DNA from: Pseudomonadota bacterium
GTDB taxonomy: Bacteria; Pseudomonadota; Gammaproteobacteria; Burkholderiales; Burkholderiaceae_C
Direction: 5' to 3'
Assembly (NCBI GenBank): GCA_021845965.1
Contig: JAJZUZ010000010.1
Location: 1-40,309 of the forward strand
Length of the DNA stretch: 40,309 nucleotides
Shown here: positions 17,073 to 25,345 of the stretch, in pieces
How positions within the stretch are numbered: position 1 is the first letter of the stretch
Layout of the letters: the number at the start of each line of letters is the position of its first letter
The notes under the pieces: model-generated
What the model saw: only the letters and a program-made list of their open reading frames with translations
The model's database searches: none
What the model was told of the DNA's origin: nothing
Program-made: the position numbers and the translations under genes

Positions 17073-17747
17073 TCAGCGCACGCCGGCGTTGGCCGCCAAT
17101 ACGGCCGCCTGCACGCGGGTGCTCACATCCAGCTTGCGCAGCACATGCTGCACGTGGATCTTGACGGTGGTCTCGGCGATGCCGAGTTCGGCGCCGATCT
17201 CCTTGTTGCTGGCGCCGCGGGCGATGCTGCGCAGGATGTCGCGCTCGCGCGGGGACAGGCTTTCCAGCAGCGCGGCGGCCGGGCTGGTGGCTGCGGGCGA
17301 GGCAGCGGCTGTCTCGCCCTTGAGGGCGGCAACGAGCTTGCTGGTCATCTCGGGTGCCACCACGTTCTCGCCGCGCATGGCGTTGCGGATGGCGGTGGCC
17401 AGGGCCTCGCCCTCGATGGTCTTGAGCAGGTAGCCGGCGGCGCCGGCCTTCAGCGCCGCGCTCAGGTCCTGCTCGTCCTCGCTCACCGTGAGCATGAGTA
17501 CACGCGCCCTGGGCACGGCCTCGCGCAGGGCGGGCAGGGCGTCGACGCCGCGCACGCCGGGCAGGTGGTTGTCCAGCAGGATCAGGTCCGGTTGCAGCTC
17601 CTGCGCGCGGCGCTGGGCCTCGCCGGCGTCGGCGGCATCCCCAACGACTTCGAATTGGGGATCGCGGGCCAGCAGGGCGGTGAGGCCGCGGCGAAAGAGG
17701 GTGTGGTCGTCGACCACCAGGATGCGGATGGTGTCAGCTCGGGGCAT
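17073..17747 (-). CDS. narL: Nitrate/nitrite response regulator
   Basis: This 224-residue regulator has a receiver domain with phospho-acceptor Asp59 (the same number as in E. coli NarL), acidic residues Asp13-Asp14 and a conserved lysine in YLLK. A LuxR-type helix-turn-helix follows at about 160-215 (LSPRERDILRSIARG, KEIGAELGIAETTVKIH). It should be phosphorylated by the adjacent NarX and control nar genes. The start overlaps the end of narX by 14 bases, so the pair is translationally coupled. I could not identify convincing NarL heptamers near narK1. Confidence 0.95.
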   Translation of the reverse strand: MPRADTIRILVVDDHTLFRRGLTALLARDPQFEVVGDAADAGEAQRRAQELQPDLILLDNHLPGVRGVDALPALREAVPRARVLMLTVSEDEQDLSAALKAGAAGYLLKTIEGEALATAIRNAMRGENVVAPEMTSKLVAALKGETAAASPAATSPAAALLESLSPRERDILRSIARGASNKEIGAELGIAETTVKIHVQHVLRKLDVSTRVQAAVLAANAGVR

Positions 17748-19656
17748 GTTCCAGGGGCGGGGCGGGGGAGAGGGCGGCCGGTGGGACGCTGGCGGCGACC
17801 AGATGCGCGGGCAGTGTCAGCACCACCGAGGTGCCGGCGCCGGGGGTGGAGATCACGTCGAGCCGGGCGCCGATGCGTTCGGCGCGCTCGCTCATGATGC
17901 GCAGGCCGACGTGGCTGTCGTCGATGCCGGCCTCGCTGTCGAAGCCGCTGCCGTCGTCGCGCACCTCGAAGCGCCATTCGGGCTGTTGCTGCACGTCCAG
18001 CCAGACCTGGGAGGCGCGGGCGTGCTTGCGCACATTGGACAGCGCCTCCTGCACGATGTGCAGCACCTGGATCTGCAGGTCCGGCGCCAGCGGCAGGCCG
18101 TGGCCCTGCACCTGCAGGTGGGCCTTGAGGCCGCTTTGCAGCTCGAACTTGTGCAGCGTGGTGGTGAGGGCGGTCTCGATGTCCTCGGTGTTGGTGCGGG
18201 TGCGGAAGTGCAGAAGCAGCTCGCGCACGTCGCCGTAGCTCTCGCGCACGCCGGCGTCGATCTCTTCCAGCACGCGGGCCATGGCCTCGCGGTCGCCGGC
18301 GGCAAGGGCGTCGCGCATCAGCTGCACCTGGATCTTCAGGAAGGCCAGCGACTGGGCAATCGAGTCATGCAGCTCGCGTGCCAGCAGGTTGCGCTCCTGC
18401 GCCACGGCGGCTTCCATCTCCAGCGCATTGAGGCGCAGGTTCTCCATGGCACTGGCCAGATGGCTGGTGAGGGCCTCGAACAGCGAGCGTTCGGCGCCGG
18501 AGGGCGTGACCTTGGCGTGGAAGAACAGGTCCACTTCGCCCATGAGCCGCTCGTGCAGCCGCACGGGGACGGTGACGAGCGTCTCGAAGCCGGCCTTGCC
18601 GCACAGGCGCTCGCGGGCGTCGCCCAGCGCGTGGATGGGGATGACACGCAGGCCCGCCGTGCCGGGCGCCGCGCCGCAATCGCAGTCGCCTCGGTGGATG
18701 CAGTGCTCGGCATCCACCATCTCGGCGGGCAGGCCGTGGGCTGCCAGCATGAGGTAGCGCTGGTTGGCCTGGTCGGACCAGCGCAGCGTGACGCCGTCGG
18801 CATGGGCGATGTGCATGATGTTGTGCGCGAAGCCCTGGGCCAGCTCGTCCAGCGAGGTGGCGCGGCTGACCAGGGTGGTGACCTGGTACAGGTTTTCCAG
18901 CCGCTCGCGCTTTTCCTCCAGCTCGGCGGTCTTCTCGGCCACCTTGGCTTCCAGGTGGCGGTACATGGACTGCAGGTGGGCCGCCATGTCGTTGAAGCCG
19001 GCGGCCAGGGTGCCGAATTCGTCGCTGCTGTCGTGGTTCACGCGGGCGGCGAAATCGCCGCCCAGGATCTTCTCGATGGCCTGCTTGAGCTGGCCCACCG
19101 GCTCCAGCACCAGCGACTGGCCCACATAGAGCATGACGACCGCGCCCAGGACGACGAGCACCATCATCGAGGTCTGCAGCAGGTGCAGGATGGCGGTCCA
19201 GCGCGAGATGTGGGCCTCGATGCCCATCACGAAGCTGTCGATGTGCTCGACGAAACGGATGGTGTGGGCACGCAGGCCGGCCTGCGCGACGCCCGAGACC
19301 AGCAGGGGCCGGAAGCTCTGCCAGTCGCGTTCGATGAGTGCAAAGCGGGCCTGTACCGTGTCGTCCCAGGGCACGAACAGCGGCCGTTCGGGGTCGCCGT
19401 GGCGCAGCACCGCCAGGCTGGACTCGAACTTCTGCACCAGCTCCGGCAGCTCGGCAGGCTGCCCGGTGCTCAGCGTGAGGGCCAGGCGGTAGGTCTGCAT
19501 GCGCATGCGCCCGGCCTCGTTGACGGCGGCCGCGCCGCCGTCCAGCTGCCAGGACACCCACAGGGTGGCGGCGGTGGCCAGCAGGGCCAGCAGCAGGAAG
19601 GGCGTGCCCGCCAACGCCAGTTTGGCGCCCAGACTGCGTTGCTTGGACCGTGTCAT
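17734..19656 (-). CDS. narX: Nitrate/nitrite sensor histidine kinase
   Basis: This 640-residue membrane kinase has a helix at about 13-35, a periplasmic domain with the nitrate-binding P-box around 45-61 (NEAGRMRMQTYRLAL), a second helix near 160-182, HAMP, a central GAF-like region with a cysteine group (Cys319, 325, 327, 352) and a HisKA_3 domain with phospho-acceptor His430 in ARELHDSIAQ. An HATPase domain ends the protein. P-box and architecture match NarX/NarQ; its place directly before narL supports NarX. The ATG at 19656 is preceded by AGGAAA. An FNR-type box lies 60 bases upstream. Confidence 0.95.
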   Translation of the reverse strand: MTRSKQRSLGAKLALAGTPFLLLALLATAATLWVSWQLDGGAAAVNEAGRMRMQTYRLALTLSTGQPAELPELVQKFESSLAVLRHGDPERPLFVPWDDTVQARFALIERDWQSFRPLLVSGVAQAGLRAHTIRFVEHIDSFVMGIEAHISRWTAILHLLQTSMMVLVVLGAVVMLYVGQSLVLEPVGQLKQAIEKILGGDFAARVNHDSSDEFGTLAAGFNDMAAHLQSMYRHLEAKVAEKTAELEEKRERLENLYQVTTLVSRATSLDELAQGFAHNIMHIAHADGVTLRWSDQANQRYLMLAAHGLPAEMVDAEHCIHRGDCDCGAAPGTAGLRVIPIHALGDARERLCGKAGFETLVTVPVRLHERLMGEVDLFFHAKVTPSGAERSLFEALTSHLASAMENLRLNALEMEAAVAQERNLLARELHDSIAQSLAFLKIQVQLMRDALAAGDREAMARVLEEIDAGVRESYGDVRELLLHFRTRTNTEDIETALTTTLHKFELQSGLKAHLQVQGHGLPLAPDLQIQVLHIVQEALSNVRKHARASQVWLDVQQQPEWRFEVRDDGSGFDSEAGIDDSHVGLRIMSERAERIGARLDVISTPGAGTSVVLTLPAHLVAASVPPAALSPAPPLEHAPS

Positions 19657-19716
19657 GGTGTGCTTTTTCCTGCCCCGGAGTGTGCCTGCAAACGGTGGAG
19701 GCGCTGGATCCGAATC

Positions 19717-19730
19717 TTGATCTGGATCAT
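19717..19730 (-). promoter_or_regulatory. FNR/ANR-type box in the narX upstream region
   Basis: The plus strand reads TTGATCTGGATCAT, one base off the FNR consensus TTGAT-N4-ATCAA. It lies in the divergent 218-base region, about 60 bases before narX and 145 bases before the YdcH-like gene. Spacing fits control of narXL best. Confidence 0.6.
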
Positions 19731-19874
19731 GACGGCATGCAATAGCCGCCGTGAATGGCCGCCGTGCTGGCGGACCGAAGACCCTACGGCCGGGTGCGGT
19801 CTGGCGTTGGCATTTGGCAGGCGACGCTCTAGACTGAGGCGCACCGGCACAGGCGGGACCCAGGAGACTCAGGC

Positions 19875-20114
19875 ATGGAACTGCTCAGGCACGACATCGA
19901 GACCGAATTCCCCGAACTCAAGGGCCAGATCGAAGCCCTCAGGCGTACCAACGCCCCCTTCGCCCGCTTCTATGACGGCTATGAGCAGGTGAATCGCACC
20001 ATCCGCAAGGTCGAGATGGGCGGCGCGGCCATGACGGAGGGCGAGCTGGAAGAGCTGAAGAAGCAGCGCCTCAAACTCAAGGACGACATGGTGCGCCTGC
20101 TGCGCGCACGCTGA
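19875..20114 (+). CDS. YdcH-like DUF465 protein
   Basis: This 79-residue protein is of the DUF465 (YdcH) family: a short, charged helical hairpin with the typical FPELKGQIEALR start, a middle HDIE/FARFYDGYEQVNRTI segment and an ending ELKKQRLKLKDDMVRLLR. Function is not established in the family. The ATG at 19875 is preceded by AGGAGA. It is divergent from narX and convergent with the SDR gene, so it is a single-gene unit. Confidence 0.9.
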   Translation: MELLRHDIETEFPELKGQIEALRRTNAPFARFYDGYEQVNRTIRKVEMGGAAMTEGELEELKKQRLKLKDDMVRLLRAR

Positions 20115-20121
20115 GGCGCAA

Positions 20122-20140
20122 GCCGGGCGCGGTGCCCGGC
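20122..20140. terminator. Short GC hairpin between convergent genes
   Basis: GCCGGGC and GCCCGGC form a seven-base-pair stem with a five-base loop, between the stops of the YdcH-like and SDR genes. No T-run is present on either side, so it is only a candidate terminator. Confidence 0.35.
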
Positions 20141-20141
20141 G

Positions 20142-20897
20142 TCAGGCGCGCACGTCGGCCACCGGCTCCTGCCCGAAATCCGGCCGGTGCAGGAAGGCCA
20201 GCACCTTGCGCGCCGCGGTCTCGGGGCTGTCGAGCTGGCTGCCGCTCTTGAGCTGCTCGAAGCGGCCGCGGTCAGGGAAGGCCGCCGCGTCGGCGCTGCG
20301 CAGCTGCACCTGCATGTCGGTATCGATCACGCCGGGGGCGAGCGAACACACCCGCGCGCCGCCGGGCTTGCGCGCCTCTTCCAGCGCCAGGCAGCGCGTG
20401 TAATGGTCCATGCCGGCCTTGGCCGCGCAGTAGACGGCCTGCGAGGCCATGGGGCGGCGGCCCAGGCCGGAGGAGATGTTGAGGATGCGGCGCGGCACGG
20501 CCCAGCCCTCGGTGGCGGCCAGGAAGGCGGCGCTGAGCGCCATGGGCGCCTCCAGGTCCACGCGCAGGGCCTGGACGAGGTCATCGAGTTCGATCGCCGA
20601 CAGCGGCGCAATGTGCGGGATGACACCGGCGTTGTTGATCAGTGTGGCGCTGGCGCAGCGCAGGCCGGGCTTGCCCAGCCACTGGTGCAGCATGCCGCCG
20701 GCCTCGCGGCTGTGGGCCAGGTCCAGCGGCCACTGCTCCAGCGGGCAGCCGGCCTGTGCGGCCTCGGCGGCCAGGGTGGCGCTTTCCTTGCGCGCGATGC
20801 ACAGCAGGCGGTGGCCCGGTTGCAGCAATTGCCGCGCCATCGCCAGGCCCATGCCGCGCGAAGCGCCGGTGAGGATGTAGAGATGCGGGTCGGCCAT
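20142..20897 (-). CDS. SDR-family oxidoreductase
   Basis: This 251-residue protein is a classical short-chain dehydrogenase. It has the cofactor motif TGASRGMG near residue 9, the NNAG motif near 88 and the catalytic Ser-Tyr-Lys set (NISSG, then YCAAK). The early Arg after the glycine motif and IARKE after beta-2 suggest NADPH. It resembles sepiapterin or benzil reductase-like members, but substrate is not determined. The ATG at 20897 has GGAG at seven bases; a longer start at 20909 lacks one. The pseudouridine synthase gene ends 11 bases upstream, so the two may be co-transcribed. Confidence 0.88.
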   Translation of the reverse strand: MADPHLYILTGASRGMGLAMARQLLQPGHRLLCIARKESATLAAEAAQAGCPLEQWPLDLAHSREAGGMLHQWLGKPGLRCASATLINNAGVIPHIAPLSAIELDDLVQALRVDLEAPMALSAAFLAATEGWAVPRRILNISSGLGRRPMASQAVYCAAKAGMDHYTRCLALEEARKPGGARVCSLAPGVIDTDMQVQLRSADAAAFPDRGRFEQLKSGSQLDSPETAARKVLAFLHRPDFGQEPVADVRA

Positions 20898-20908
20898 GGG
20901 GGTCTCCA

Positions 20909-21556
20909 TCAGAAGGGTGGCGGGCTGCGCCAATGTTTGGCGGCGCCGTCCAGCGGGTGCTGCAGGGACAGCGCGCTGGCATGCAGCAGCAGGCGCGCAC
21001 TGCGCGCCTGGGTCGGTGCGTCAGCATACAGCGCATCGCCCAGGATGGGGTGGCCGATCGATTGCAGGTGCACGCGCAGCTGGTGCGAGCGGCCGGTGAC
21101 GGGCTCCAGCTCCAGCCGCGTCTGCGCCCGGCCCTGGGCATCGGTCTCGTGCGCCAGCACGCGCCAGCGCGTCAGGCTGGGCTTGCCGCGCGCGTCCACG
21201 ATCTGGCGCGGGCGCTGGGGCCAGTCGGTCATCAGGGGCAGGTCGATCTCGTGCCAGTCGCCGTCGGCGCCCTGCAGGTGGCCCGCCACCACGGCCACGT
21301 AGCGCTTGTGCACCTGGCGCGCCTCGAAGGCCATGCTGAGCTGGCGCTGCATGCCGGCGCCGCGCGCCATCAGCAGCAGGCCCGAGGTGGCCATGTCCAG
21401 CCGGTGCACGATGAGGGCGTCGCCCCAGCGGGCCTGCGCACGCACGGCGGCGCAGTCCTGCTTGTCGGCCCCGCGCCCGGGTACCGAGAGCAGGCCGGCC
21501 GGCTTGTCGAGCACCAGCAGCGCGTCGTCCGCATGGACACAGGCGATGTCCAGCAT
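20909..21556 (-). CDS. RluA-family pseudouridine synthase
   Basis: This 215-residue protein has the RluA-family catalytic core HRLDMATSGLLL with catalytic Asp54, the opening DKPAGLLSVPG and the later GRSHQLRVHLQSIGHPILGD. It should convert uridine to pseudouridine in ribosomal or transfer RNA. It lacks an S4 domain and is short, like RluA itself rather than RluC or RluD; the exact RNA target cannot be read from the sequence. The chosen ATG at 21556 follows an in-frame GTG at 21559 that may be the real start. Confidence 0.92.
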   Translation of the reverse strand: MLDIACVHADDALLVLDKPAGLLSVPGRGADKQDCAAVRAQARWGDALIVHRLDMATSGLLLMARGAGMQRQLSMAFEARQVHKRYVAVVAGHLQGADGDWHEIDLPLMTDWPQRPRQIVDARGKPSLTRWRVLAHETDAQGRAQTRLELEPVTGRSHQLRVHLQSIGHPILGDALYADAPTQARSARLLLHASALSLQHPLDGAAKHWRSPPPF

Positions 21557-21565
21557 CACAGGTTC

Positions 21566-23632
21566 TCAGCGTCGGCGTTCGCCCTGGATCAAACGCTGCA
21601 CGGTGTCGCACAGCTCGGCCACGTCATTGGGCTTGTGGATCAAGGCCAGGGCGCCGGCAGCGCGGGCGTTGGCCTCGATCTCGGGCGTCACGTAGCCCGA
21701 GGCCAGCGCCATGGGCAGCCTGGAGTTGATCTGGCGTGCCTCGTTGAGCACGTCGACGCCGCTGAAGCCGGGCATGTTGTAGTCGGTGACCAGCAGGTCG
21801 TAGTCGTCCGGTTGCTCGCGCAGGGCGGCCAGCGCGACCTGCGGGTCGGTGTAGACGCTGACCTTGAAGCCGCGCCGGCCCAGCACGCGCTTGACGAGGA
21901 AGGCCAGGGCCTGGTCGTCGTCCACGTAGAGCACGTGGTGGCCAAAGCCCATGGCGGTCTGCATCTGCACGGTCTCGGCCGGGGCCGGGGCCACCTCGGC
22001 CGCGGCCGCAGGGAAGTACAGGATGAACACGCTGCCCTCGCCGGGGGTGCTGCTCACGTCCACCGTGCCCAGGTGCGTGCGCATGACGCCATGCACCACG
22101 GCCAGGCCCAGGCCGGTGCCCTGGCCCACGGGCTTGGTGGTGAAGAAGGGCTCGAAGATGCGTTCCAGCGTTTCCGGGTCCATGCCGCTGCCACTGTCGC
22201 GCACGGCCAGTGTCACGTAGGGGCCGCCGGCCAGGCGCAGACGCTGGCATTCGGCGGGATCGGGTTCGAGGCTGTCGAGTTCGATGGTGACCGCGCCGCG
22301 CGCGCCGCCGATGGCGTGGATGGCGTTGGTGCACAGATTCACCAGGGCCTGCTCCACCTGGGTGGCATCGGCCAGCACGGGCGGCGCGCTCTTGAGGCGC
22401 ACCTGCAGCTCCACATTGGGGGGCAGGGTGACCTTGAGCAGGCGCACCGCGTCGCGCGCCACCTCGGCCAGCTGGATCGGATGGCGTTGCGGTGTCTCGT
22501 TGCGGCTGAAGGTCAGGATCTGGCGCACCAGGTCGCGCCCGCGCTTGCCGGCTTTTTCGATCTCGGCCAGGCTGACCTGCACCGGCGAATCGGCGCCCAC
22601 GTCCTGGCGCGCCAGCGTGACGTTGCCCAGGATGGCGCCCAGGATGTTGTTGAAGTCGTGCGCGATGCCGCCGGCCATGGTGCCCATGGCCTGCATCTTG
22701 TGCGCTTCGCGCAGCTGCGCCTCCATCTGTTTGCGTGCCGTGAGGTCGCGCGCAAAGACGGTGGTGATGTCGCCGTCGCCCTCGGGCTGGCGCTCGCGCG
22801 AGACGCTGACCTCCAGCGCCAGGGTGCGGCCGTCGGCGGTACGCCCGCTGACCTCGCCCAGCACCGCCTGGGTCGAGACCTGGGTGGCGGCGATGGCCCC
22901 GATGGCCTCGGGCAGGAAACGCGCCAGCGAGGTCTTGAGCGCCTGCTCCGGCGGGCAGGCAAACAGCGCCGCGGCGGCCGGGTTGAAGACGGTGATGTGC
23001 TGGGCGCCGTCGACGCAGATGATGGCGTCCAGCGAGGAGTTGATGATGGCCCCCAGGCGGTTTTCCGACAGGCGCAGTTCCTCGTTGCGCTGCTGCAGGG
23101 CCAGCGCGCTTTCCTGCAGGGCGCGCCGGCGCTCCTGCAGCGCGCGCCGCTCCGTCAGCAGCGGCCCCTGGTCGATGACGGCGCAGATGAAATGCGTCAG
23201 GTCCTTCTGCTGCGAGTACTGGATGCGCGCGATGTGCAGGTCGCCGGTGAAGCGGCTTTCCAGGCCGCTGGAGAACACCACCTCGGTGGTGTCGCTGTGG
23301 CCCTGGAGCTTGGCCTCGTCCAGGGCGTGCTGCACACGTTCCACGTGGTCGGGGGTGACCACGGGCAGCAGGAAGTTGAGTGGCGGGTCCGACTCCTTGG
23401 GGCGGAAGAGCCGCAGCGCCATGGCATTGCTCTGCTCCACCATGCCGTATTCGTCGACCACCATCAGCGCCAGCGGCACGTTGGAGAACAGCGACTCGAA
23501 GCGCTCCGAGGCGCCCTCGGCCGCGATGCGGCTGTACTCCAGCGCGCTGTTCTGCGCCTCCAGCTCGGCCTGGTAGGCACGCAGGTCTTCGATCAGTTTG
23601 GGCAGGGCCCGGCGGTCCAGGTCGGAGGCCAC
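21566..23632 (-). CDS. PAS hybrid sensor histidine kinase with C-terminal receiver
   Basis: This 688-residue soluble kinase has a short coiled coil (about 10-45), PAS at about 45-155, a second coiled linker, PAS at about 190-300, a HisKA domain with His325 in GGIAHDFNNI, an HATPase domain with the DSGSGMD and GTGLGLAVVHG boxes, and a receiver domain (about 565-685) with phospho-acceptor Asp617. No membrane helix is seen, so it senses an internal signal. The receiver at the C-terminus may return or sink the phosphoryl group. The start is a GTG four bases after the cyclase stop, with no clear ribosome site, which suggests coupling to the cyclase gene. Confidence 0.92.
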   Translation of the reverse strand: MASDLDRRALPKLIEDLRAYQAELEAQNSALEYSRIAAEGASERFESLFSNVPLALMVVDEYGMVEQSNAMALRLFRPKESDPPLNFLLPVVTPDHVERVQHALDEAKLQGHSDTTEVVFSSGLESRFTGDLHIARIQYSQQKDLTHFICAVIDQGPLLTERRALQERRRALQESALALQQRNEELRLSENRLGAIINSSLDAIICVDGAQHITVFNPAAAALFACPPEQALKTSLARFLPEAIGAIAATQVSTQAVLGEVSGRTADGRTLALEVSVSRERQPEGDGDITTVFARDLTARKQMEAQLREAHKMQAMGTMAGGIAHDFNNILGAILGNVTLARQDVGADSPVQVSLAEIEKAGKRGRDLVRQILTFSRNETPQRHPIQLAEVARDAVRLLKVTLPPNVELQVRLKSAPPVLADATQVEQALVNLCTNAIHAIGGARGAVTIELDSLEPDPAECQRLRLAGGPYVTLAVRDSGSGMDPETLERIFEPFFTTKPVGQGTGLGLAVVHGVMRTHLGTVDVSSTPGEGSVFILYFPAAAAEVAPAPAETVQMQTAMGFGHHVLYVDDDQALAFLVKRVLGRRGFKVSVYTDPQVALAALREQPDDYDLLVTDYNMPGFSGVDVLNEARQINSRLPMALASGYVTPEIEANARAAGALALIHKPNDVAELCDTVQRLIQGERRR

Positions 23633-23636
23633 GGGT

Positions 23637-24557
23637 TCAGAAACCGGATTTGTTGGTGAACCAGAAGCTGACGATGGGCGCCGTCGGATCGTCGAAGGAG
23701 GCGCCCAGGGCCATCTCGCCCTTGTCCAGCAGCACGCATTCCTGGCGGCGCAGCGAGATCACGGCGCGCGAGCCGGCGAAGCGCACCCAGGTGCCGTAGC
23801 TGCTGATGTCGGACAGCACGAACAGGTCGCCGCGGCGGTCCAGCCGCGCGTGCAGGCGGGAGACACGCGGGTCCAGCACCGCGAAGTGCGCGTCGTTGCC
23901 GCGGCCCATGAAGACCGGCATGTCGCCGGCCTCGAACAGGCCTTTCTGGTCGCGCCAGGTCAGCTCGATGGTGCTGGGCAGGCGGCTGCTGGGCGCACCC
24001 AGCGTGTCCAGGCCGGCGGCCATGGTCAGGAAGTCGGAAGCGGTGTCGCGCTGCCAATCGATGCGGTAGACGCTCATCGGCTCGCTCTTGCCGCGGATGT
24101 CCATCGGCCCGAGGTTGCGGAAATGGATGTCCTCGTCGTGCGGCAGGGCGTCGATCACGCTCTCGGAGGCGAAGATCTGGTCGCCGCCGGAGAGGTCGCT
24201 CAGGCGCGAGGCCACGTTGACGGCGTCGCCGAAGCAGTCGCCGTCCTGCTCGACCACCTCGCCGCGCGCCATCCCGATCTTGATCTTCATCTGGTCGCCG
24301 CCGGGCACGCTGCTGTGGCGCTCGCGGTGCGAGCTCTGCAGCTCGATGGCGGCCAGCACGGCGCCGGGGTTGTACTCGAAGGACAGCAGCACACCATCGC
24401 CGAGGTACTTGATGACGCGGCCGCCGCGCGCCTGGCACAGCTTGCCGATCCAGTGGGTGGTCCGGGTGACCACCTCTGCCGCCCGGCTGTTGCCCAGCGC
24501 CTCGAACAGGCCGGTGCTCCCGGTCAGGTCGGCGAAGACAATGGTGAGTTCAGCCAT
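23637..24557 (-). CDS. Class III adenylate/guanylate cyclase with FHA domain
   Basis: This 306-residue protein has an N-terminal class III cyclase domain (about 1-185) with metal-binding Asp10 in FADLTGST and Asp54 in KYLGDGVLLSF, and a C-terminal FHA domain (about 213-300) with GR at 218-219 and SRLH at 233-236. It should make cAMP (or possibly cGMP) in the cytoplasm, while the FHA part would bind a phosphothreonine partner. The usual NGT of FHA domains reads YGT here. It precedes the hybrid kinase gene by four bases and is divergent from a cyclic-nucleotide-binding protein. Confidence 0.92.
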   Translation of the reverse strand: MAELTIVFADLTGSTGLFEALGNSRAAEVVTRTTHWIGKLCQARGGRVIKYLGDGVLLSFEYNPGAVLAAIELQSSHRERHSSVPGGDQMKIKIGMARGEVVEQDGDCFGDAVNVASRLSDLSGGDQIFASESVIDALPHDEDIHFRNLGPMDIRGKSEPMSVYRIDWQRDTASDFLTMAAGLDTLGAPSSRLPSTIELTWRDQKGLFEAGDMPVFMGRGNDAHFAVLDPRVSRLHARLDRRGDLFVLSDISSYGTWVRFAGSRAVISLRRQECVLLDKGEMALGASFDDPTAPIVSFWFTNKSGF

Positions 24558-24642
24558 GCGGTGGAAATAAGACGGTTGGAAGCAGGGTTTTGAATATTAT
24601 CGCCGGCTGCGATGGGCCTGGCCCGGTCCACGCCGGACTTGC

Positions 24643-24656
24643 TTGACCAGACTCAA
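24643..24656. promoter_or_regulatory. FNR-like palindrome between cyclase and CNB genes
   Basis: TTGACCAGACTCAA keeps TTGA and TCAA half-sites at the spacing of an FNR/CRP-family box (TTGA-N6-TCAA) but loses the inner T and A. It lies 86 bases before the cyclase start and 120 bases before the cyclic-nucleotide-binding gene, in their shared 219-base divergent region. Confidence 0.35.
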
Positions 24657-24776
24657 GAATAAGGGCTGTGGCGCCGGGCCGGGAAGAGGGGCGCCCCGAA
24701 CGCCAGGGGCGGATGTGTAAGATGCCGTAACCGTGCCCCGCGCAGGCGGGCCTTTCCTTCCGAGAGGGCGCAGTCC

Positions 24777-25331
24777 ATGGGTATCGATCCGACCATCGTC
24801 CAGAACGTCGCAGAGCGCATGCGCGCCGAGGTGCTGCCGCGCGCCAACCCCTCGCCCTCGCCCTCGCTCAAGCTCGATCCGGCCATCATCCAGAAGATTG
24901 CACAGAAGGTGCCGATCTTCGCCGGCATGGGCCAGGCGGCGCTGCTGGCGACGCTGGCGACGGGCGAGCATTTCTCGGTGCAGACCGGCGAAGCCGTGTT
25001 TCGCGAAGGCGATATGGGCAACTCCTTCTATGTGCTGATCGCGGGCGACGTCGCGGTGGAGAAACAGCGCGACGGCAAGCCCGTGGAACTCAAGCGCCTG
25101 GGCCCGGGTGAATGCTTCGGCGAGATGGCGCTGGTGGGCAACGACGTGCGCTCGGCCACGGTGCGCGCCCTGGGGCCGGTGGTGGCCATGCGCTTTTATC
25201 GCGAGCTGATCGACGCCCACCCGGAAGGCGCCTCCATCATCTACCGCAACATCGCGCGCATCCTGGCCGCGCGCCTGGGCGAGTCCAGCGTGATGCTGGC
25301 GGACCTGAAGCAGCGCGACACCGCCGCCTGA
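24777..25331 (+). CDS. Stand-alone cyclic-nucleotide-binding domain protein
   Basis: This 184-residue protein carries one cyclic-nucleotide-binding domain (about 45-165). Its phosphate-binding cassette is complete: Phe114-Gly115-Glu116, Arg125 and Ser126-Ala127-Thr128, a pattern typical of cAMP binding. There is no helix-turn-helix or catalytic domain, so it is a signal receiver without an obvious output. A helical N-terminus and a Pro-Ser linker (residues 25-30) come first. The ATG at 24777 is preceded by GAGAGG. Its divergent neighbour is a class III cyclase, which points to a local cAMP circuit. Confidence 0.92.
   Translation: MGIDPTIVQNVAERMRAEVLPRANPSPSPSLKLDPAIIQKIAQKVPIFAGMGQAALLATLATGEHFSVQTGEAVFREGDMGNSFYVLIAGDVAVEKQRDGKPVELKRLGPGECFGEMALVGNDVRSATVRALGPVVAMRFYRELIDAHPEGASIIYRNIARILAARLGESSVMLADLKQRDTAA
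24849..24866 (+). repeat. Three tandem CCCTCG hexamers
   Basis: Three perfect CCCTCG units lie inside the cyclic-nucleotide-binding gene and encode the Pro-Ser linker. Loss or gain of a unit would keep the frame and change linker length. Confidence 0.7.
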
Positions 25332-25345
25332 GCGCCGGGCGCGCA

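Noticed and set aside
20933-23659. A 908-codon open frame on the plus strand opposite the pseudouridine synthase and kinase genes
   Set aside because: Spans several real minus-strand genes and has low-complexity translation, an artefact of high GC at third positions.
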